This document shows positions 8,415 to 15,870 of a DNA stretch of 20,637 bases, piece after piece. The notes under the pieces were generated by a model that was not told the DNA's origin, ran no database searches, and saw only the letters and a list, made by a program, of their open reading frames with translations. The stretch spans positions 15,158 through 35,794 of the forward strand of contig DIVA01000095.1 of the NCBI GenBank assembly GCA_002435705.1, given 5' to 3'. A program made the translations under genes and the position numbers. The DNA comes from Bacteriovoracaceae bacterium UBA6144. GTDB taxonomy: Bacteria > Bdellovibrionota > Bacteriovoracia > Bacteriovoracales > Bacteriovoracaceae. How positions within the stretch are numbered: position 1 is the stretch's first letter; each line of letters opens with the position of its first letter.

Positions 8415-8424
8415 GTCTGATGGC

Positions 8425-8458
8425 GAGGGAGATTTTCTCGATTGAATAAATCTCCCTC
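8425..8458 (+). terminator. Perfect 11-bp stem-loop after the 8061 gene
   Basis: GAGGGAGATTT (8425-8435) and AAATCTCCCTC (8448-8458) are exact reverse complements around a 12-base loop, starting 11 bases after the stop at 8414. Position suggests a transcript end or 3'-stabilising hairpin. The expected T-run is absent; an A-run follows instead, so it is not a textbook intrinsic terminator on the plus strand. Confidence 0.55.
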
Positions 8459-8504
8459 TAAAAAACTGACCTTAGTCAGGAAATCTAGTATTCAATGAAT
8501 TTCT

Positions 8505-8533
8505 TTCATATTCCCTTCGCTCTCACCTATAAT
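8505..8533 (+). promoter_or_regulatory. Sigma-70-like promoter of the histidine kinase gene
   Basis: A perfect -10 box TATAAT (8528-8533) lies 17 bases after TTCATA (8505-8510, 4/6 match to the -35 consensus). Initiation would be near 8540, leaving a leader of about 23 bases that contains AGGAG (8550-8554), eight bases before the kinase ATG at 8563. Position, spacing and consensus all agree. Confidence 0.6.
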
Positions 8534-8562
8534 ATTCAGATGGCCAGCTAGGAGTTGAGTGG

Positions 8563-10521
8563 ATGAAGTTGAGATTAAATCTCTTGTGGGGAACCTATGC
8601 CGTTTCCTGCGTGATTATTGTCATGATCAGCTATATTGTGGAACGTAACCTCGAGGCGAGTCAGCAGCTCCATTTAGAGTCCGAGTTCACTAAAGCCCAA
8701 GATCTTCTGGTGGAAAAGGTGGACTCCTTTGTCCATGGGCTTCAAGGAATGGGTGGACTTTACATCAGTAAAAATTTTGATCTCTCCCCTCAAGAGATAG
8801 AGACATACGCACGCTTTCGTAACAACTTTGATAACTTTCCAGGGGCCCTTGGTTTTGGTTTCATCCGAGTGGTCCCCCGAGAGCAAAAGTCTGCCTACGA
8901 GAGAGCTATGCGATTGGAGCTTCCGAACTTTTCAGTCGTCTCTCTCGAAGAGAATCAGCATGAAAATCTCTTTGTGATTGAAACCATCGAGCCTATTGCA
9001 CGCAACCAAATGGCACGAGGCTTGGATGTGGGCTCAGAATCCATTCGCCGTGAAGCGGCCCTGCGGGCCATTGATTCTGGCCGCTCTACATTGACGGGAG
9101 CCGTTCAGTTGGTTCAAACGGAAAAAAAGCAAACCGGCTTTCTCTATTTTCTCCCGCTTTATAAGACCCAGATGACTCCGAGCAATCTGGAAGTGCGACG
9201 TAAAGAGATCGCAGGCTTCGCCTACAGTCCTATTCTGCTTGCGCCCTTGATGGAATATCTTGAGGGGCATTCAACGGCGCGACTGCACTATCGTATTTTT
9301 GATGTCACAAACACCACTCCTACTCTCTTGCATCAGGGACGTGACTTTAAAGAAGAGTCTGGTGAGGGAAAGAGTGAGAGTTTCTCAAGTGTGTTTGAGG
9401 TGGGAGGACGTCAGTGGCAAATTGAAGCGCGACACGTGAAAGAGAGTTTGCTGTTGGCCAGTCAGGCCATTGCTGTCTTCGTCGGAATTATCATGTGGCT
9501 GTTGACATCCATTCTCTTTATGAGTCTTCATCGCCAGCAGCAGCGACGTCTGAAGCAGGAAACAAACTACAACAAGATCAGCTCCCTGCAGACGGCGATC
9601 CTTGATGCCTCAACCTATTCCATCATCTCAACAGATTTAGACGGAATCATTACCACCTTTAATCACGCCGCCGAAAAACTTTTGGGCTACGATGAGCGGG
9701 AGATGGTAGGCAAGCGCACCCCAGCGATCATTCACCTTGAGCAAGAGGTCGTCAGTTACGCTGCAACTCTTTCCCAGCAGTACCAAACAACCATCCTGCC
9801 GGGGTTTGATGTCTTCATCTACCGCTCTCGCCTTGAGGGCAGTGATACAAAAGAGTGGACCTATGTGAGAAAAGATCAAAGTACTTTTCCCATCCGGCTG
9901 ACCACGACCGTCCTTAAAAACAGTGAGCAAGAAATCGTGGGCTATCTCGGTGTCGCTGAAGACCTCACACGGGAAAAAACGCTTCAGGAAACTGTTGAGC
10001 GCCAGCGTGCACAGATTCTTTCAAGTGCTAAGATGAGTGCCTTGGGTGAAATGGCCGCAGGGGTCTCGCATGAGATAAACAACCCTCTTGCGATCATCTC
10101 TGGGACTGCCTCCGTGATGGAGTTTCAGCTGGAGAGTGATGGCAAGCTCGAAGGAGAGTTTGCTCAATCTCAACTGACTAAAATTCAAAAAACTGTCGAA
10201 CGAATTGCTCGTATTGTTCAAGGGCTAAGGAATTTTTCACGGGAGTCTTCCTCAGATCAATCGAAGGCGTTTGAAATTCATCACCTTGTGCAAGAGACTC
10301 TCGCTTTTTGCCAAGAGCGATTTCGAGTTCACGGAGTTGCGCTCTCAGTTGATGTGCAGGATAGCTTATGGGTTCACGGCAACCTGACCCAGCTCTCCCA
10401 AGTCTTGTTAAATCTTCTCAATAATAGCTATGATGCTATACTTGCTCTTCCCGAAAAGTGGATTAAGGTGCAGGCCTGGAAAGAAGGTGGGATCATTTCT
10501 CTTTCTGTGACTGATTCCTGA
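8563..10521 (+). CDS. CHASE-PAS sensor histidine kinase, truncated by in-frame TGA
   Basis: Inner-membrane sensor kinase, 652 residues to the stop. Domains in order: first membrane helix (about 8-27), a periplasmic CHASE domain (about 70-300, with FPGALGFGFIRVVPRE and IETIEPIARN), second membrane helix (about 303-325), PAS domain (about 345-470, with IISTDLDGIITTFNHAAEKLLGY), HisKA with phospho-acceptor His503 in GVSHEINNPLA, and the start of the HATPase domain with the N-box LLNLLNNSYDAI. Translation ends at VTDS, where DSGxGIP is expected. The codon for the invariant first glycine of the G1 box is TGA. The G1/F/G2 remainder is intact in the same frame up to 10710. As read, the product lacks most of its ATP site and should be inactive as a kinase. 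No response regulator is adjacent. Confidence 0.9.
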   Translation: MKLRLNLLWGTYAVSCVIIVMISYIVERNLEASQQLHLESEFTKAQDLLVEKVDSFVHGLQGMGGLYISKNFDLSPQEIETYARFRNNFDNFPGALGFGFIRVVPREQKSAYERAMRLELPNFSVVSLEENQHENLFVIETIEPIARNQMARGLDVGSESIRREAALRAIDSGRSTLTGAVQLVQTEKKQTGFLYFLPLYKTQMTPSNLEVRRKEIAGFAYSPILLAPLMEYLEGHSTARLHYRIFDVTNTTPTLLHQGRDFKEESGEGKSESFSSVFEVGGRQWQIEARHVKESLLLASQAIAVFVGIIMWLLTSILFMSLHRQQQRRLKQETNYNKISSLQTAILDASTYSIISTDLDGIITTFNHAAEKLLGYDEREMVGKRTPAIIHLEQEVVSYAATLSQQYQTTILPGFDVFIYRSRLEGSDTKEWTYVRKDQSTFPIRLTTTVLKNSEQEIVGYLGVAEDLTREKTLQETVERQRAQILSSAKMSALGEMAAGVSHEINNPLAIISGTASVMEFQLESDGKLEGEFAQSQLTKIQKTVERIARIVQGLRNFSRESSSDQSKAFEIHHLVQETLAFCQERFRVHGVALSVDVQDSLWVHGNLTQLSQVLLNLLNNSYDAILALPEKWIKVQAWKEGGIISLSVTDS

Positions 10522-10530
10522 GGAGGAATC
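10513..10530. repeat. Perfect 7-bp palindrome containing the kinase stop codon
   Basis: GATTCCT (10513-10519), loop GAGG (10520-10523), AGGAATC (10524-10530). The T at 10519 is both the first base of the premature TGA and the closing base pair of the stem. With G at 10519 (codon GGA, glycine), the inner pair would be mismatched. Confidence 0.8.
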
Positions 10531-10710
10531 CCGAAAGAGATTGCCGAGAGAATGATGGAGCCCTTTTATACCAGTAAAGAAGTGGGCAAAGGCACAGGTC
10601 TTGGTCTGTCTATTTCGCTTGGGATTGTCCGCACTCACGGTGGGACACTGGAATACAATAAACTCTCAAAGAATACGCAGTTTGTGATTCAACTGCCGCC
10701 CCATGCATGA
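10522..10710 (+). pseudogene. Detached 3' end of the histidine kinase (ATP-binding domain)
   Basis: In frame with the kinase, directly after the TGA at 10519-10521, 62 codons continue the HATPase domain. They read GGIPKEIAERMMEPFYTSKE (rest of G1 and F-box), GKGTGLGLSIS (G2 box) and GIVRTHGGTLEY, and end at a natural TGA at 10708-10710. No further frameshift or stop is present, so the damage is a single codon. The only internal starts are the tandem ATGs near 10552, which would yield a fragment without the G1 box. The TGA at 10710 overlaps the start of the next gene (ATGA), as expected for the original end of the kinase gene. Confidence 0.88.
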
Positions 10711-10940
10711 GAGAGCTCAAGGCGACGAAAATCGAAGGTCGGATTTATCTTTATCCATTGCCAGTGATCAAGGATCGAAAATATCTCATCCTTTGCACGG
10801 ATGAAGCGGAAGCGGCTTGGATTGCTCAAGAGGTTAAGCAAGGGAGGCTTCAGCACCCAGATCTAATCAGTCCGGACTTTGTGTTTTTAACTTATCATAG
10901 CGATAAGCAAACCAAGATCTTCGTCGTGAATCGCTCTTAG
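10707..10940 (+). CDS. Small hypothetical protein coupled to the kinase gene
   Basis: A 77-residue protein of no family I recognise. It has no signal peptide or membrane helix. It is mixed in charge with several predicted strand-like stretches (RIYLYPLPV, KYLILCT, FVFLTYHS, KIFVVN) and one helix-like segment (EAEAAWIAQEVKQ), so it could be a small alpha/beta domain. Its ATG overlaps the original kinase stop by four bases, which points to translational coupling and a role connected with the kinase. With the kinase now ending at 10521, coupled translation would be lost unless the gene has its own ribosome entry. Its TAG overlaps the stop codon of the convergent gene on the other strand. Confidence 0.65.
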   Translation: MRELKATKIEGRIYLYPLPVIKDRKYLILCTDEAEAAWIAQEVKQGRLQHPDLISPDFVFLTYHSDKQTKIFVVNRS

Positions 10941-11257
10941 TCGCAATAACCGCCACCGATGGCCAAGAGACGGCATTCATTTTTATCAAAAAGCACATAC
11001 TCATAGCCATAACAACCTGGCGCCGAAGAGTCGGCGGCATAGACATCAGTCTCAGGATTAAGAATGGCGCTTTCGTCAGCTACGTAGAGGAATTCACTGA
11101 TTAAACGAAGGTCTTTGAGCTTTTGCTCAGAAGGACTAGAGATCTCGACGAAGTAGCCAGTGTTGTAGACCTCTTCAATTTGTTTTTGAACTTCCTCGAC
11201 GCAAGCCATGCTTGAGAGGGAAAGAAGAAGAGAGAAGAGTGCGATTGAGATTTTCAT
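10937..11257 (-). CDS. Small secreted cysteine-containing protein
   Basis: A 106-residue protein with a clear N-terminal signal (MKISIALFSLLLSLSSMAC). Cleavage after SSMA by signal peptidase I, or lipidation of the following Cys19, are both possible; the lipobox is imperfect. The mature part is about 87 residues, acidic, with cysteines in CVEEV, PGCYGYEY, NECRLL and a C-terminal GGGYCD. Four cysteines including the first could form two disulfides in the periplasm. AGGAC lies six bases before the ATG at 11257. I recognise no family. It is divergent from serA and convergent with the small kinase-linked gene, whose stop codon it overlaps. Confidence 0.72.
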   Translation of the reverse strand: MKISIALFSLLLSLSSMACVEEVQKQIEEVYNTGYFVEISSPSEQKLKDLRLISEFLYVADESAILNPETDVYAADSSAPGCYGYEYVLFDKNECRLLAIGGGYCD

Positions 11258-11416
11258 ATGTTTGTCCTGTCTGTGGTATGAACATGTTTTAGCAAAGCAA
11301 GAGGGTGGTGAAAATAGAGATTAATTCATGATTTCTATCTTTAAATTAGATCAATCATCTTGGCTTGTAACGCGCTCCGCTGTTTGCAAAATCTCACTAG
11401 TAAAGCATGAAGGCTG

Positions 11417-11432
11417 AGGCTAAAATAAGCCT
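11417..11432 (+). promoter_or_regulatory. Small hairpin abutting the serA start codon
   Basis: AGGCT (11417-11421) and AGCCT (11428-11432) pair around the six-base loop AAAATA, ending at the base before the ATG. The only Shine-Dalgarno-like bases (GAGG, 11416-11419) lie mostly in the stem, so folding would hide the ribosome site. The stem is short, so significance is uncertain. Confidence 0.25.
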
Positions 11433-12647
11433 ATGAATCATACAAAATTTAGAGTTCTACTGGTTGAAAACATCCACCCTGTCGCAAAAAGTGAGCTGGA
11501 AGCTCAAGGCTATGAGGTGGATACCCTAAGCCACGCCCCCGATGAGGATGAGCTGATAAGAATTCTTCCTAACTACACTGCCATTGGGATTCGCTCCAAA
11601 ACAGAAATTACTGATCGTGTGCTCAAGGCCTGTGGCCAGGATTTGGTGAGTATCGGTTGCTTTTGTATTGGAACTAACCAAGTTGACCTTGTGAGCGCCA
11701 AAAATCATGGCGTGGCCGTGTTTAATGCTCCTTATTCGAATACTCGCTCGGTGGCTGAGTTGGTGATCGCCGAGATGATCTCTCTGTCACGCCAGTTGGG
11801 TGATCGTAACATGAAGGCCCATCGTGGAGAGTGGATGAAATCGGCTGAAGGCTCACGTGAAGTGCGTGGTAAAACACTGGGCATCGTGGGCTACGGGCAC
11901 ATCGGTGCACAGGTCAGTATTCTAGCCGAGGCGATGGGACTTAAAGTGATCTTCTTCGATGTTATAAAAAAACTCCCACTGGGGAATGCGTACTCAGCCT
12001 CGAGTTTGGATGAGCTTTTAGAAAAATCTGATTTCGTCACCCTGCATGTGCCTGAGGCGCCAGAGACGATGAATCTGATCGGTAAGAAAGAGCTGGCGCG
12101 CATGAAGAAGGGCAGCTTTCTCATTAACGCCAGTCGAGGCACGGTGGTGGTGATAGATGATCTGGTGGCAGCTTTAAAAGTCGGACACATCGCCGGCTGT
12201 GCCGTGGACGTCTTTCCCACGGAGCCTGCCTCGAATAAAGAAAAATTTCTCTCTCCTCTGCAAAATCTCTCCAACGTGATCCTCACTCCGCACATCGGCG
12301 GAAGCACAGAGGAGGCGCAAAAAAATATCGGTTACGAAGTCTCTGAGAGCCTCAGACGTTGTCTCTCCATCGGCTCAACCCTAGGCTCGGTGAATTTTCC
12401 TAACGTCGAACTTCCCATCAAGTCTGGCACCAATCGCATCTTAAATGTCCATCGCAACGAGCCTGGTGTGCTGGGAGAGATCAACGGTCTCATCTCTAAG
12501 GCCGGTGCCAACATTGAAGCCCAGTTTTTGTCCACCGACGATAAAATCGGCTACCTCGTGATGGATGTGAATTCCCAGTTTGCTCAAAGTCTGGCCCTTG
12601 ATATCTCCAAGCTCGCGCGTTCCATTAAAACAAGGGTTGTGAGCTAA
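11433..12647 (+). CDS. serA: D-3-phosphoglycerate dehydrogenase
   Basis: A 404-residue SerA of the E. coli type (410 residues). It oxidises 3-phosphoglycerate to 3-phosphohydroxypyruvate, the first step of serine synthesis, in the cytoplasm. The substrate-binding domain begins KFRVLLVENIHPVA and includes IGCFCIGTNQVDL. The NAD-binding motif is GYGHIG (153-158). The catalytic residues are R235 (INASRGT), E264 (FPTEP) and H287 (TPHIGGS). The C-terminal ACT domain (about 333-404, HRNEPGVLGEINGLISKAG) is the module that binds serine for feedback inhibition in this short form. The gene stands alone, and its TAA overlaps the TAG of the convergent cheY-like gene by four bases in total. The ribosome site is weak and may be structured. 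Confidence 0.96.
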   Translation: MNHTKFRVLLVENIHPVAKSELEAQGYEVDTLSHAPDEDELIRILPNYTAIGIRSKTEITDRVLKACGQDLVSIGCFCIGTNQVDLVSAKNHGVAVFNAPYSNTRSVAELVIAEMISLSRQLGDRNMKAHRGEWMKSAEGSREVRGKTLGIVGYGHIGAQVSILAEAMGLKVIFFDVIKKLPLGNAYSASSLDELLEKSDFVTLHVPEAPETMNLIGKKELARMKKGSFLINASRGTVVVIDDLVAALKVGHIAGCAVDVFPTEPASNKEKFLSPLQNLSNVILTPHIGGSTEEAQKNIGYEVSESLRRCLSIGSTLGSVNFPNVELPIKSGTNRILNVHRNEPGVLGEINGLISKAGANIEAQFLSTDDKIGYLVMDVNSQFAQSLALDISKLARSIKTRVVS

Positions 12648-13039
12648 GCCGCCTTTGCGTATTTTTTCTTCACCACCTCGATCTTCGCGGTCAGGATTTC
12701 CTTATCGAAGGGCTTGATCACGTACTGATCTGCGCCGCTTTGAATGGCTTCTTTCACCATCGCTCCCTCTGCCTCAGCAGTCACCATGATCACGGGAATA
12801 TGTCGATAGCGGGAGTCTGCCTTGATGCGCTTAAGAAGATCGATGCCGTTGCAATGAGGCATGTTAATGTCGCAGAAGATTAGCGCCGGGGCGTGCTCTT
12901 GCACCGCCGTGAAACCGAGGTTTCCGTCGGCTGCTTCGACGATGTTTTCAAATCCCATCTCTCGCAGGGCTTTCGCCATGAGTTTTCTCATGGTCATCAT
13001 GTCGTCCACGACGAGGATCTTCGATTCTTTACTAATCAT
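12644..13039 (-). CDS. cheY: Single-domain CheY-type response regulator
   Basis: A 131-residue receiver domain with no output domain. Numbered from ATG 13039, the active-site residues fall exactly at CheY positions: acidic pair D12-D13, phospho-acceptor D57 (FCDINMP), T87 (MVTAEAE), Y106 and K109 (VIKPF). The 13039 start has AAGGAG seven bases upstream. The in-frame start at 13078 would overlap the CheX-like gene and has no such site. It is the last gene of the chemosensory operon, 11 bases after cheX, so CheA is its likely phosphodonor and CheX its phosphatase. What it then controls (motor, twitching, transcription or other) cannot be told, because no effector gene is adjacent. Confidence 0.93.
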   Translation of the reverse strand: MISKESKILVVDDMMTMRKLMAKALREMGFENIVEAADGNLGFTAVQEHAPALIFCDINMPHCNGIDLLKRIKADSRYRHIPVIMVTAEAEGAMVKEAIQSGADQYVIKPFDKEILTAKIEVVKKKYAKAA

Positions 13040-13050
13040 GAGAGGTCTCC

Positions 13051-13560
13051 TTATTTGAGGTTCGTGTCTTGGTAGCAAAGGTCCATGAAAAAATTTCCGA
13101 GATCGCAGGTGACATTCGTCTCCACGATGATCCCGGTCTTCGGATACTGTATCTCGTGCTGGCGACCGCGCACCGTAGAGGGAGTCGTGAGTCCCAATTT
13201 AATCCCAATCTTTAAGAGGTCGGGTTTGGCGGTCCCCAAAATGATATTTGTGCACTCAGCACCTGCATCGGCGATGTCTGCTGAATACTCTTTGTACTCT
13301 TCTCCGAGCATGCGAGAGGCGAGCTTGAGGTAGACGTCCTCGGGAAACGAGAGAGCAAGCAGTCCTCGAAACTCATCGACCTTACCGTTGCGCTCGATGT
13401 TGCCATTGATCCCTATCAGCGCGGTAATGTCACCTGTTGAAAGAGTGTTCTCCTTGAGCTTCGGTGAATGAAGTGTAATCTCCGTGCCCATCATTGTCTT
13501 AAATGTCTCCTTCGCCGATTTTATGAAAGGCGCTGAAAATTTTAAAAAGCCATCGTTCAT
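13051..13560 (-). CDS. cheX: CheX-type CheY-P phosphatase
   Basis: A 169-residue CheX/CheC-superfamily protein. The start resembles the family (FLKFSAPFIKSAKETFKTMMGTE). The middle has a strand-rich GDITALIGINGNI...FRGLLALSFPEDVYLKLASRMLGEE. The catalytic ExxN signature follows as E102-C-T-N105 in GAECTNIILG, the motif that in CheX inserts a water-positioning pair into CheY-P. A single ExxN motif, rather than two, is typical of CheX and not CheC. The ATG overlaps the stop of the CheR-CheB fusion as ATGA, and the gene is directly followed by cheY, its expected substrate. No targeting signal is present, so it should act in the cytoplasm. Confidence 0.86.
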   Translation of the reverse strand: MNDGFLKFSAPFIKSAKETFKTMMGTEITLHSPKLKENTLSTGDITALIGINGNIERNGKVDEFRGLLALSFPEDVYLKLASRMLGEEYKEYSADIADAGAECTNIILGTAKPDLLKIGIKLGLTTPSTVRGRQHEIQYPKTGIIVETNVTCDLGNFFMDLCYQDTNLK

Positions 13561-15386
13561 GCAGATTTCTCCTTTTTCTGGGCTCGACTTAATTGTTTTA
13601 AGAGGGTGTTTAATTCCGCAGGTGTGACATCGGCGATCGAGGCACCGAGCTTCTTGGCCTGTTTGGGCATTCCATACACGAGTGATGTTTGATGGTCTTG
13701 CGTGAGTGTGAGTGCGCCAGATTTTTTAAGCTCAAGCATCGCCTGTGCTCCGTCGTCACCCATGCCAGTCAGGATTACCGCCCAGGCTTTTTTTGCATAG
13801 GGAATAGCTGAACGAAAAAGCTGGTCTACGCTTGGCTTGTGAGTCACGTAGGCCGGCGGATGCGGATTTTGGAAAGCCAAGAAGTCCTGTTTTATTTTTT
13901 TTAATTCCAGGTGTTCCTGGTCTTTCGAAATATAGAAATGACCCGGTTTGAGTTTTGCTCCGAGTTCCCCGCGCTTGAGGCGCGAGACGTGTTCGATTCC
14001 CACACAAAACTCCTCGGTAAAGCGCGCATCTAAGTGTTGCACAATCAGCAAGGGCGGACAGTCCACGTCGAGGCCCGCCAGTGACTGGTGGAGGGCAGCG
14101 ATTCCACCCGTCGAGGCACCGATCAAGATAAAATCGGGTGTGGTGAGTTGGAGTTGAGAGATATCTTTTTTTTCATCTAGTCGATGCTGCTGAAGGCACT
14201 CCGTCAGGACAGCGATGAACTCCTGGGGCTTGTCTGCGAGCATTTCTTTGGAGATGAAGTCGATGAGTTCAGAGTCTTGAGCGGAAGCTAAACGCAGGAT
14301 TTCTTCGTGCGCTAGATCCGAAAAGATGAAGGCCGGCGTCTCCCAGCCCGATTGTCTTTGGGACAGGAGCCAGTCGATCCCATTGCCGGTCGGCATATTC
14401 ACGTCCACCAGCGCCAGATCTACCGTCTGCGTCTTCAGAAGTGCACTCGCTTCTTGGGGAGAATAAGCACTCACAAACTCGAAGGGCAGGGTCTGAGTGA
14501 GTTTAATGATCTTAGAGTGAATCACTTTAGAGTCATCTAAGATGAGAATCTTTTTCTTCTGGCTCCGAACTGTCACAACTTTGGCTTCGGTTTTCTTTTG
14601 ATAGAGCGTGGAGGCGGGGTTGTCGAAGAGCTTGGCGAAAAGGTCATGTTTCTCGCTCACCCCAGCGATGAACACTCCTTTATCAGAAAGTTTCTCCTGG
14701 ATGAGATGACTGATCTTGGAGATCGTCCGGTCATCGAAATAAATGAAGACGTTGCGGATCATGATGAGATCAAACTGGCCCATGAGTTGGTCTAGGTTTA
14801 AGAGGTTGAGGCTAAGGAACTGACAGGGGCTTTTGATGTCACTTTCTAGAGTGAAGAATCCCGCAAATTCACCTTCCCCCCACAGGAGCTGCGAGTGATA
14901 GCGTTCGGGGATGAAGCTGGCCTGGGCTTGTGGGTAGACTCCTGCGACGGCTTTCGACACGCTGACGGGATCGATGTCAAACCCTGTGATGGTAAAATCG
15001 CGGATCGTCCCTTTCTGCTTGAGCTCAGTTAACACCAAGGAGAGGGTGTAGGCTTCCTCACCGGTGGAGCAAGCACCGACCAATACTCTCAAGAGGCGGT
15101 GTCGGTAGTCACCTTGCTGGAGGTGCTTGGTGAGGAGCTCGAAGTGCGACTTCTCACGGAACCACCCGGTTTTATGGATTGTGACCTGATTCAAAAAAAG
15201 ACTGTACTCGTCTGGATTCTTCTTGATGAAGTTGAGGTACTCGACGATCGAGATGCCCAATTCCTGCGAGCGCGAGCGGACGGCGATGAGCGCGAAATTA
15301 AAGAGCGTCGAGTCGTCTTTTCTGAAATGAGTGATGCGACAGATCTCATCGATCAGTAGCGACTCATCGATTTCTTCCCGAATCAT
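13557..15386 (-). CDS. CheR-REC-CheB fusion: receptor methyltransferase and methylesterase
   Basis: A 609-residue adaptation enzyme that joins both opposing activities. Residues 1-275 are CheR. They include SAM-binding GACSTGEEAYTLSL (104-117), FDIDP (136-140) and RNVFIYFDD (211-219), and should methylate MCP glutamates. Residues 279-400 are a receiver domain with D284/D285, phospho-acceptor D328 (LVDVNMP), S356 and K380. Residues 418-600 are the CheB methylesterase with catalytic S425 (GASTGG), H451 (VQHLD) and D545 (GMGDDGA), so all key residues are present. The order is CheR then a complete CheB (receiver plus esterase). The commoner CheB-CheR fusions put the esterase first and often lack the receiver. 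The start overlaps the cheW stop as ATGA. The receiver presumably lets CheA switch on demethylation. Confidence 0.95.
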   Translation of the reverse strand: MIREEIDESLLIDEICRITHFRKDDSTLFNFALIAVRSRSQELGISIVEYLNFIKKNPDEYSLFLNQVTIHKTGWFREKSHFELLTKHLQQGDYRHRLLRVLVGACSTGEEAYTLSLVLTELKQKGTIRDFTITGFDIDPVSVSKAVAGVYPQAQASFIPERYHSQLLWGEGEFAGFFTLESDIKSPCQFLSLNLLNLDQLMGQFDLIMIRNVFIYFDDRTISKISHLIQEKLSDKGVFIAGVSEKHDLFAKLFDNPASTLYQKKTEAKVVTVRSQKKKILILDDSKVIHSKIIKLTQTLPFEFVSAYSPQEASALLKTQTVDLALVDVNMPTGNGIDWLLSQRQSGWETPAFIFSDLAHEEILRLASAQDSELIDFISKEMLADKPQEFIAVLTECLQQHRLDEKKDISQLQLTTPDFILIGASTGGIAALHQSLAGLDVDCPPLLIVQHLDARFTEEFCVGIEHVSRLKRGELGAKLKPGHFYISKDQEHLELKKIKQDFLAFQNPHPPAYVTHKPSVDQLFRSAIPYAKKAWAVILTGMGDDGAQAMLELKKSGALTLTQDHQTSLVYGMPKQAKKLGASIADVTPAELNTLLKQLSRAQKKEKSA

Positions 15387-15862
15387 GCCGCCGCACTTTT
15401 GAGTTTTTTAAACTCGACGCTTTCTTTGGAATCGAAGAGCTTATGAAAGTCAATCACTGACACTAGCTCCTCACGTATTTTAACCACACCTCGAAAATAA
15501 TCGTGATGCCCTCCATGCTGAATTTTGATGTCAGACTTGATCGCCACGGGAAGAATCTCCTCGACTTTGGCCACTTCATCGATGACGTAAGCCACGGGGC
15601 CCGACGGATCATCGACGATCACAAAGACACCAATCATCTTGGTGGGCTGTTTGAATTTTTCACGCAGATCAATCACTCCGATGACCTCACCGCGCACGTT
15701 GATGACTCCCTTAAAGAAGTCAATCGTGTTAGCGACAGGTGACACCGGAAGTGGCTCGAGAATTTCACGCACTCCTAGTATAGGGGTCGCCAATTTCTCC
15801 TCACCGATCTTCATCACGAGGTAGAGGTTTTTAGATTCTTCGAGATCTATCTCAGTATTCAT
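15383..15862 (-). CDS. cheW: CheW coupling protein
   Basis: A 159-residue, single CheW-domain protein that links receptor tips to the CheA kinase at the cytoplasmic side of the membrane. Recognisable elements are YLVMKIGEEKLATPILGVREI, FKGVINVRGEVIGVIDLREKF, a VAYVIDEVAKVEEI strand pair and YFRGVVKIREELVSVIDFHKLF. Together they make the two-subdomain SH3-like fold. The last 20 or so residues (KESVEFKKLKSAAA) form a charged tail. TAGGAG, which includes the CheA stop codon, provides the ribosome site for ATG 15862, so translation is tightly linked to cheA. At the other end, the stop overlaps the CheR-CheB start. Confidence 0.95.
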   Translation of the reverse strand: MNTEIDLEESKNLYLVMKIGEEKLATPILGVREILEPLPVSPVANTIDFFKGVINVRGEVIGVIDLREKFKQPTKMIGVFVIVDDPSGPVAYVIDEVAKVEEILPVAIKSDIKIQHGGHHDYFRGVVKIREELVSVIDFHKLFDSKESVEFKKLKSAAA

Positions 15863-15870
15863 ATTAACTC

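Noticed and set aside
10519..10521. TGA in the kinase as a selenocysteine codon
   Set aside because: The position needs a glycine for ATP binding, no selenoprotein kinase of this kind is known, and the local hairpin encloses the TGA rather than following it as a bacterial SECIS does.
11417..11432. Riboswitch upstream of serA
   Set aside because: Only one very short hairpin is visible and the intergenic region shows no recognisable aptamer motif.
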